Of a DNA stretch of 53,942 bases, positions 48,189 to 53,942 are shown piece by piece. Numbering within the stretch: the stretch's first letter is position 1; each line of letters starts with the position of its first letter. The translations under genes and the position numbers were made by a program. Source of the DNA: Chitinophagaceae bacterium (GTDB taxonomy: Bacteria; Bacteroidota; Bacteroidia; Chitinophagales; Chitinophagaceae); the NCBI GenBank assembly GCA_024643645.1, contig JAHEMN010000009.1:1-53942 (forward strand). The letters are read 5' to 3'. The notes under the pieces were generated by a model, which ran no database searches, had not been told where the DNA came from, and was given only the letters and a program-made list of their open reading frames with translations.

Positions 48189-49412
48189 ATGGCAATAATA
48201 AAACCTTTCCATGCCCTGAGACCAAAAGAAGATTTAGCAATAAAAGTAGCATCCAGACCATATGATGTTTTAAACAGTGAAGAAGCAAGAGAAGAAGCAG
48301 CGAACAACCCTTTCTCATTCTTACATATCACAAAATCAGAAATTGACCTGCCTGCAGATATTGATTCGCATAGTCAAAAAGTTTATGATAAAGCAAAAGA
48401 GAACCTTTTAAAATTCATCAATCAGGATGAAATTCTTTTCAGGGAGGATAAACCTTGTTATTATATATACCAGTTGGTGATGAATGGCCGAAGCCAAACA
48501 GGACTGGTCTGTACTTCATCAGTAGAAGATTATTTTAATGATATTATTAAAAAACATGAATTCACCCGTCCGGAAAAAGAAAAAGACCGTATTGATCACA
48601 TGCATACGATCAGAGCACAAACCGGAAATGTTTTTTTAGCATATAGAGATGTTGATGAAATGAATATTTTAATTGACAACTGGAAATCAAATAAAGATCC
48701 TGTTTATAATTTTACAGCAGATGACAATATTCAACACACAATCTGGGCAGTAAATAATGATGAAACAATAGAAAAAATAACTTCTCTGTTCGCAAATAAT
48801 GTTCCTTGTACCTATATAGCTGATGGTCATCACCGGGCTGCTTCAGCCGCCAAAGTGAGTAAGCTTTTACCTGAAAGTGAAGATGCCGGCTATTTTCTCA
48901 CAACTATATTTCCAGCCAGTCAGTTAGCCATATTAGATTATAACAGGGTGGTAAAAGATCTGAACGGATTAACTCCGGAAAAACTATTCAGCAGCTTACA
49001 GGATGATTTTTTTATTACACTTAGTACTGAACCGGTTAAGCCAACGCAATTACATGAGTTTGGAATGTATCTCGATGGACAATGGTATATATTAACATCC
49101 CGTAAAGGGACATATACAGAAGACCCTATTGGAATTCTTGATATTTCTATTCTTTCAAATAATGTATTGGAAAAACTTCTGGATATAAAGGATCAACGAA
49201 CCGATAAAAGGATTGATTTTGTAGGTGGTATACGGGGATTGAAGGAACTGGAAAAAAGAGTTGATAGCGGTGAAATGAAAATTGCATTTAGTTTATTTCC
49301 GGTTACTATTGAACAATTGTTTGATATTGCTGATAGTGGCAATGTAATGCCACCTAAATCAACATGGTTTGAGCCAAAACTCAGAGATGGGTTGCTCACA
49401 CACCTTATTTAA
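48189..49412 (+). CDS. DUF1015 domain-containing protein
   Basis: IKPFHALRPKEDLAIKVASRPYDVLNSEEAREEAANNPFSFLHITKSEIDLP; YIADGHHRAASAAKVSK. Confidence 0.95.
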   Translation: MAIIKPFHALRPKEDLAIKVASRPYDVLNSEEAREEAANNPFSFLHITKSEIDLPADIDSHSQKVYDKAKENLLKFINQDEILFREDKPCYYIYQLVMNGRSQTGLVCTSSVEDYFNDIIKKHEFTRPEKEKDRIDHMHTIRAQTGNVFLAYRDVDEMNILIDNWKSNKDPVYNFTADDNIQHTIWAVNNDETIEKITSLFANNVPCTYIADGHHRAASAAKVSKLLPESEDAGYFLTTIFPASQLAILDYNRVVKDLNGLTPEKLFSSLQDDFFITLSTEPVKPTQLHEFGMYLDGQWYILTSRKGTYTEDPIGILDISILSNNVLEKLLDIKDQRTDKRIDFVGGIRGLKELEKRVDSGEMKIAFSLFPVTIEQLFDIADSGNVMPPKSTWFEPKLRDGLLTHLI

Positions 49413-49448
49413 CAATATTCTCTCCTGAAATATTTGTTATTTTGCAAC

Positions 49449-49480
49449 AGAGACGTTATTTCTGACGTCTCTTCTTTTTT
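49449..49480 (+). terminator. Intrinsic terminator
   Basis: agagacgttatttctgacgtctcttctttttt: AGAGACGT/ACGTCTCT stem then T-rich tract. Confidence 0.8.
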
Positions 49481-49526
49481 AATTTGCAACAAATATTGAT
49501 AGTAGATAATAATTAAACACAATTTG

Positions 49527-50543
49527 ATGAGAAAATATTTTTTTCTGGTTTTAATACTTACAGCTTCATTTATAGTACAGGCACAGCCGGAAGATGCAAA
49601 AACCCTACATGAAACTGCCAAAACTTTCATGCGGACCGGTGATTTTGATAATGCCATAATAATACTTACAAGAGCATTACAACAGGATAAAGACAACCTG
49701 GAGATGCAAAAAGATCTGGTAATGTCTTATTATTTAAAAAGAGATTATCAAAAAGCGTTGACTGGTGTAAAAGCAATGATTGACAGAGAAGATGCTGATG
49801 TTGTGACATTCCAGATTGCCGGCAATGTTTATAAAGCATTGGAAGAAGTGAAAGATTGTGAGAAGGTATATAAAAAAGGACTCAAAAAGTTTCCAAGAAG
49901 CGGCCCTTTATATAGCGAGTATGGGGAACTGCTATTTGCCATTAAAGATTTTTCTGCAATACAACAATGGGAAAAAGGTATTGAACTTGATCCCGGTTAT
50001 GGTGGTAATTATTATAATGCTGCATTGTATTATTTCTATGCTAAGGATAAAATATGGAGTCTTATTTATGGAGAAATCTTTGTGAATATGGAAAGTCTTT
50101 CAGAAAGAGGAGCTGCTATGAAGCAACAATTACTTCAGGCATATAAAGAAAAGTTATTTGCAGATGCAGACCTTATGAAAGGCGAAGAAAAGAATAAAAG
50201 TGAATTTGCGAAAGCCTTTCTTATTACTATGGAAAAGCAAGCGACTTTGGCCAACAAAGGAATATCAACGGAAACCTTATCAATGATACGTACCCGATTT
50301 ATTTTGGATTGGTATGTTACCTACGCAACAAAATTTCCATTCCGATTATTTGACTATCATAAGCAATTAATAGCCGAAGGCATGTTTGATGCTTATAATC
50401 AATGGCTGTTTGGTGCCACTGAAAATCTTGCCGCCTATGATAACTGGACAAAAACACATACTGAAGAATACAATAAGTTCAATGCATTTCAAAGGAACAG
50501 AGTTTTCAGAATGCCTCATGGTCAATATTACCAGGTGCTATAA
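49527..50543 (+). CDS. TPR repeat-containing exported protein
   Basis: Signal peptide MRKYFFLVLILTASFIVQAQ; TPR-like helices (AKTFMRTGDFDNAIIILTRALQQDKDNLEMQKDLVMSYYLKRDYQKAL). Confidence 0.85.
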   Translation: MRKYFFLVLILTASFIVQAQPEDAKTLHETAKTFMRTGDFDNAIIILTRALQQDKDNLEMQKDLVMSYYLKRDYQKALTGVKAMIDREDADVVTFQIAGNVYKALEEVKDCEKVYKKGLKKFPRSGPLYSEYGELLFAIKDFSAIQQWEKGIELDPGYGGNYYNAALYYFYAKDKIWSLIYGEIFVNMESLSERGAAMKQQLLQAYKEKLFADADLMKGEEKNKSEFAKAFLITMEKQATLANKGISTETLSMIRTRFILDWYVTYATKFPFRLFDYHKQLIAEGMFDAYNQWLFGATENLAAYDNWTKTHTEEYNKFNAFQRNRVFRMPHGQYYQVL

Positions 50544-50561
50544 TTAAAGTATTAAGATTAA

Positions 50562-50597
50562 AAGCTCCTCTATTGATAATGGAGGAGCTTTTTTTAT
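50562..50597 (+). terminator. Intrinsic terminator
   Basis: aaaagctcctctattgataatggaggagcttttttta hairpin + T-run. Confidence 0.88.
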
Positions 50598-50662
50598 GTG
50601 TAATTTTTGCCTAAATTGTCAAACGGTTAAAACCTGATTATTTCAACAAACGACGATTGCAT

Positions 50663-52444
50663 ATGACTGAGCCAAAAAGACTATTTGATTGTATCGATTA
50701 TAATCTGGAACGAGGTCCTTTAGAAGATATGCTTGCAGCAAAAGAAGCTGGCCGGTGGAAGAAATACAGTACTGCTGAATGTAAAAAGATAATCGATAAT
50801 CTTAGTACCGGTTTATTAAGTCTTGGTATTGGTTGTGGCGATATGACAGCAGAAGGAAGGGATAAAGTTGCTATACTTTCAAAGAATCGTCCGGAATGGG
50901 TCATGCTGGATTTAGCCGTTCAGCAGATCGGAGCCATACTTGTTCCAATATACCCAACAATCAATGTAAATGAACTCAACTTTGTACTTAGCGACTCCCA
51001 GGTAAAGATGGTATTCGTAAATGATGAAGAGCTTTATTTGAAAGTTTTGAGCCTAAAGGATAAAGTACCCAGCCTTAAAGATATATTCACTTTTGAACAT
51101 GTACAGAATGCAAGACACTGGAAAGAAGTAACTGCCCTTAGTACTGAAGATGGAATAAAGGAAGTAAGAAAAATTGCCAATACAATTGATTATGAAGACC
51201 TGGCAACAATTATTTATACATCCGGAACTACCGGCACACCAAAAGGTGTAATGCTATCGCACAGAAATATTCTATCAAATGTAATTGCAAGTACTCCTTG
51301 TTTTCCTCCGGGTAATAATCTCCGCTCATTAAGTTTTTTACCACTTAATCACATTTTCGAAAGAATGGTCACCTATTTGTACCTGTTCAATAGTACATCA
51401 ATTTATTATGCAGAAAGCCTGGATACTATTGGCGAAAACCTGAAAGAAGTAAAGCCAAATATGTTTACAACTGTCCCAAGGCTATTGGAGAAAGTGTATG
51501 ATAAGATCATGCAAAAGGGAAATGAGCTTACCGGCTTAAAGAAAAAATTATTTTTCTGGGCACATGATCTTGCTGAAAAATTTGAGATCAATAAGAAACA
51601 AGGATTTTTATATGATCTTCAATTAAGTATTGCCAATAAATTAATTTTTAATAAATGGAGAGAAGGATTGGGCGGTAATCTTATGTGCATTGTTACCGGA
51701 GGTGCAGCCTGCCAGGTCCGTCTTATCCGAATATTTACAGCTGCCCGCATTCCAATAATGGAAGGATATGGATTAACAGAAACATCACCGGTAATTTCTG
51801 TAAACAGGTTCGAAGTAAGCGGCAGAATGTTTGGAACTGTCGGGCCATTGATTGATGGTGTAGAGGTTAAAATTGCCGAAGACGGAGAGATACTTTGTAA
51901 AGGACCCAATGTAATGATGGGTTATTATAAAAGACCAGACCTTACTGCTCAGGATATTACAGATGGTTGGTATCATACAGGCGATATCGGAACATTCACT
52001 GAAAATAATTTTTTAAAAATTACAGACCGTAAAAAAGAATTATTTAAAACAAGTGGTGGAAAATATGTAGCTCCGCTTGCGATTGAAAATAAATTAAAAG
52101 AATCACCATTTATAGAACAGGTAATGCTTATCGGTGCGGACAGAAAATTTGTCAGTGCATTAATTGTTCCTTCTTTCCCTAACCTGAAAGACTGGGCAAG
52201 AAAAAATGGAATACCGGAAATGAGTAATGAAGAGATCTTAAAAGATCCGAGAATAAAAGAAATGCTTAAAGAATTAGTGGAAAGCTTCAATAAATTTTTT
52301 AATCATGTAGAACAGGTAAAGAAATTTGAATTACTACCTGAAGAATGGAGTGTAGACACCGGAGAATTAACACCTAAAATGTCGCTTAAAAGAAAAGTAG
52401 TAATGGAAAAGTACAGAGATGCTATTGAAAGAATTTATTCCTGA
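50663..52444 (+). CDS. AMP-dependent long-chain acyl-CoA synthetase
   Basis: TIIYTSGTTGTPKGVMLSHRN (AMP-binding P-loop); EGYGLTETSPVISVN; GWYHTGDIGTFTENNFLKITDRKKELFKTSGGKYVAP. Confidence 0.95.
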   Translation: MTEPKRLFDCIDYNLERGPLEDMLAAKEAGRWKKYSTAECKKIIDNLSTGLLSLGIGCGDMTAEGRDKVAILSKNRPEWVMLDLAVQQIGAILVPIYPTINVNELNFVLSDSQVKMVFVNDEELYLKVLSLKDKVPSLKDIFTFEHVQNARHWKEVTALSTEDGIKEVRKIANTIDYEDLATIIYTSGTTGTPKGVMLSHRNILSNVIASTPCFPPGNNLRSLSFLPLNHIFERMVTYLYLFNSTSIYYAESLDTIGENLKEVKPNMFTTVPRLLEKVYDKIMQKGNELTGLKKKLFFWAHDLAEKFEINKKQGFLYDLQLSIANKLIFNKWREGLGGNLMCIVTGGAACQVRLIRIFTAARIPIMEGYGLTETSPVISVNRFEVSGRMFGTVGPLIDGVEVKIAEDGEILCKGPNVMMGYYKRPDLTAQDITDGWYHTGDIGTFTENNFLKITDRKKELFKTSGGKYVAPLAIENKLKESPFIEQVMLIGADRKFVSALIVPSFPNLKDWARKNGIPEMSNEEILKDPRIKEMLKELVESFNKFFNHVEQVKKFELLPEEWSVDTGELTPKMSLKRKVVMEKYRDAIERIYS

Positions 52445-52454
52445 TCAGGAATAA

Positions 52455-52937
52455 TTATTTTCCTTTTTTTGCTGATGAATCTCTTCTTCCCCGCTGAAGC
52501 ATTTTTTGAACTAATTCATCATATTTGGTAAGCATATCTCCACTAAACATTTTTCTTACCTGGCGAAAATGTGCAATGGTAAGTTTGTCTGCACGGGTTT
52601 GTCTTTCTGCGATATTGTTTGAATAAACTGAAACAAGACTATCGTTTAAATTTTCCTCCTTTATCAAATTAAAAAGAGTCTGTCTTATGGTACGAATTGA
52701 ATCAAACAATGGTCTTATTTTGGAAAAATGCGCCTCTCTTAAACTATCAAACTCCTTTTTTTGAGTTTCATTCATACCAAGCTCATTCACCATTTTTTCA
52801 AATGCAGCTTTACCACCTTCTCCCCTGGATGCCGGCTTTTTATCTTTACCCATCAACATGAATGCTACCAGTGCAACATTCACTACCAGAAGCAGTATAA
52901 CTGCTATTAAAAGAAATTTATTAGTTGAATTATTCAT
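52455..52937 (-). CDS. Spy/CpxP/CnrX-like periplasmic (membrane-anchored) sensor protein
   Basis: N-terminal TM then LGMNETQKKEFDSLREAHFSKIRPLFDSIRTIRQTLFNLIKEENLNDSLVSVYSNNIAERQTRADKLTIAHFRQVRKMFS, LTxxQ-like helical hairpin. Confidence 0.75.
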   Translation of the reverse strand: MNNSTNKFLLIAVILLLVVNVALVAFMLMGKDKKPASRGEGGKAAFEKMVNELGMNETQKKEFDSLREAHFSKIRPLFDSIRTIRQTLFNLIKEENLNDSLVSVYSNNIAERQTRADKLTIAHFRQVRKMFSGDMLTKYDELVQKMLQRGRRDSSAKKGK

Positions 52938-52943
52938 CTTCGA

Positions 52944-53261
52944 TTATTGATTTATCTCATAAGTGAGATTTGAATTGATCCTGTATTCAGATGCAATGGA
53001 CTGCATGATCTCAGAATCTGATGTAGTGGTCTCTGAAGAAGGGGAGCCTTTAAAAAGAACTGCAGCATTTACCGCCAATACTACTAATAAAACACCTAAA
53101 ATATATACAGGACGAAGAGCCCAGGATTTACGGGGTGTTGCAACCAATTCATTCTCCATCCTGGCCTTCAACCGGGTATAAAAGAAATCTGGTGTAGTAG
53201 CTCTCTGGATATTATCCAGACTACTCATTATTTCTTCAATATTGTTTGTTTCTTTTTTCAT
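52944..53261 (-). CDS. Putative anti-sigma factor, small single-TM protein
   Basis: Directly downstream of the ECF sigma gene; cytoplasmic N-term, TM (PVYILGVLLVVLAVNAAVLF), short periplasmic tail. Confidence 0.6.
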   Translation of the reverse strand: MKKETNNIEEIMSSLDNIQRATTPDFFYTRLKARMENELVATPRKSWALRPVYILGVLLVVLAVNAAVLFKGSPSSETTTSDSEIMQSIASEYRINSNLTYEINQ

Positions 53262-53312
53262 GATTCCTTGTTTTTGACGTTATTACTATTCAAAACTTTC
53301 GTACTTATTTCA

Positions 53313-53876
53313 TCAGCTTGCATCTTTTTCAAGTATTTTTCTAAGATTTAGCTTAGCCCTGTGCATTAATGACTCTACGGCTGCAAGGGTTGTATTCATG
53401 GCCTCACTAACTTCTTGATAACTAAGGTCTTCTAATTTGTGCAGTGTAAATGCTATTTTTTGATTTTCGGGCAATTTAGCTATAGCATTAAATAATTTTG
53501 CCGCATTTTCTTTTTTATCTAATGCTACTCCCGGGTGATTAAAGTCAGGAATTTCATAAATCGGCTCATTTTCATCTCCAAATAACCGTTGAACAAACCC
53601 AAACCTTTTCTTGCTTTTTCTGCTTCGTAATAGGTCTAATGATCTCGTTGTAGCTATCCGATACATCCAGGTAGATAACTTGGACTCACCTTTAAAACTG
53701 TTTATTGAACGATACACCTGAATAAAAACTTCTTGAGCCACATCTTCTGCATCCTCTGCATTTTGTACAATACCCAAAGCCGTATTAAAGATCCGATCCT
53801 TATAAGTATCTACTAAATACTTAAAAGCATTTTCATCTCCATTTTGAAGCCCTTGTATCAGCTCTTGTTCAGTCAA
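53313..53876 (-). CDS. ECF-type RNA polymerase sigma factor
   Basis: AFKYLVDTYKDRIFNTALGIVQNAEDAEDVAQEVFIQVYRSINSFKGESKLSTWMYRIATTRSLDLLRSRK; LEDLSYQEVSEAMNTTLAAVESLMHRAKLNLRKIL. Confidence 0.95.
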   Translation of the reverse strand: MTEQELIQGLQNGDENAFKYLVDTYKDRIFNTALGIVQNAEDAEDVAQEVFIQVYRSINSFKGESKLSTWMYRIATTRSLDLLRSRKSKKRFGFVQRLFGDENEPIYEIPDFNHPGVALDKKENAAKLFNAIAKLPENQKIAFTLHKLEDLSYQEVSEAMNTTLAAVESLMHRAKLNLRKILEKDAS

Positions 53877-53942
53877 CAGTTGAAAGGTTTGATTTTTGAC
53901 GATGTAACTTACAAAAACATGTGCTGTTTCCTATATTTGCAC

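Noticed and set aside
49409-49696. 95-aa minus-strand ORF
   Set aside because: Overlaps a terminator and the TPR gene start on the other strand; no domain.
53932-53939. TATATTTG promoter for a gene outside the window
   Set aside because: Matches TAnnTTTG but no TTTG at -33 spacing (nearest is 33 nt away) and the downstream gene is not visible.

Overview
The window is about 54 kb of AT-rich Bacteroidota chromosome, probably Chitinophagaceae-like (inferred from gene content and TAnnTTTG-type promoters). Coding is dense. No tRNA, rRNA, CRISPR array, transposase or prophage was recognised. Housekeeping genes: serS, gcvH, prfA, recO, serC, and an acyl-CoA synthetase. Surface and transport genes: a SusC/SusD pair, an outer-membrane beta-barrel receptor, an MMPL/HAE3 exporter, and a TetR-TolC-MFP-RND operon. 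Regulatory genes: two ECF sigma modules. The least ordinary parts are: (1) 20.0-28.7 kb, with two paralogous outer-membrane barrel proteins that carry a PI4K/CotH-like atypical kinase signature (G-rich loop, D-x-D-R-H-x-D-Q-W, P-I-P-x-D-R-D-Q-A-F). One is also fused to a complete metallophosphatase, and PAP2 phosphatases sit beside them. (2) Three ~130-bp tandem repeats at 14.94-15.27 kb, each with a conserved hairpin plus T8, the last ending 24 nt before the susC start codon. (3) A stand-alone HD-domain / Pycsar-effector-like membrane protein at 30.4 kb with no cyclase next to it. (4) A hairpin plus a 15-codon SusC-like signal-peptide fragment at 7.95 kb. All functional calls come from reading motifs; no database search was run.
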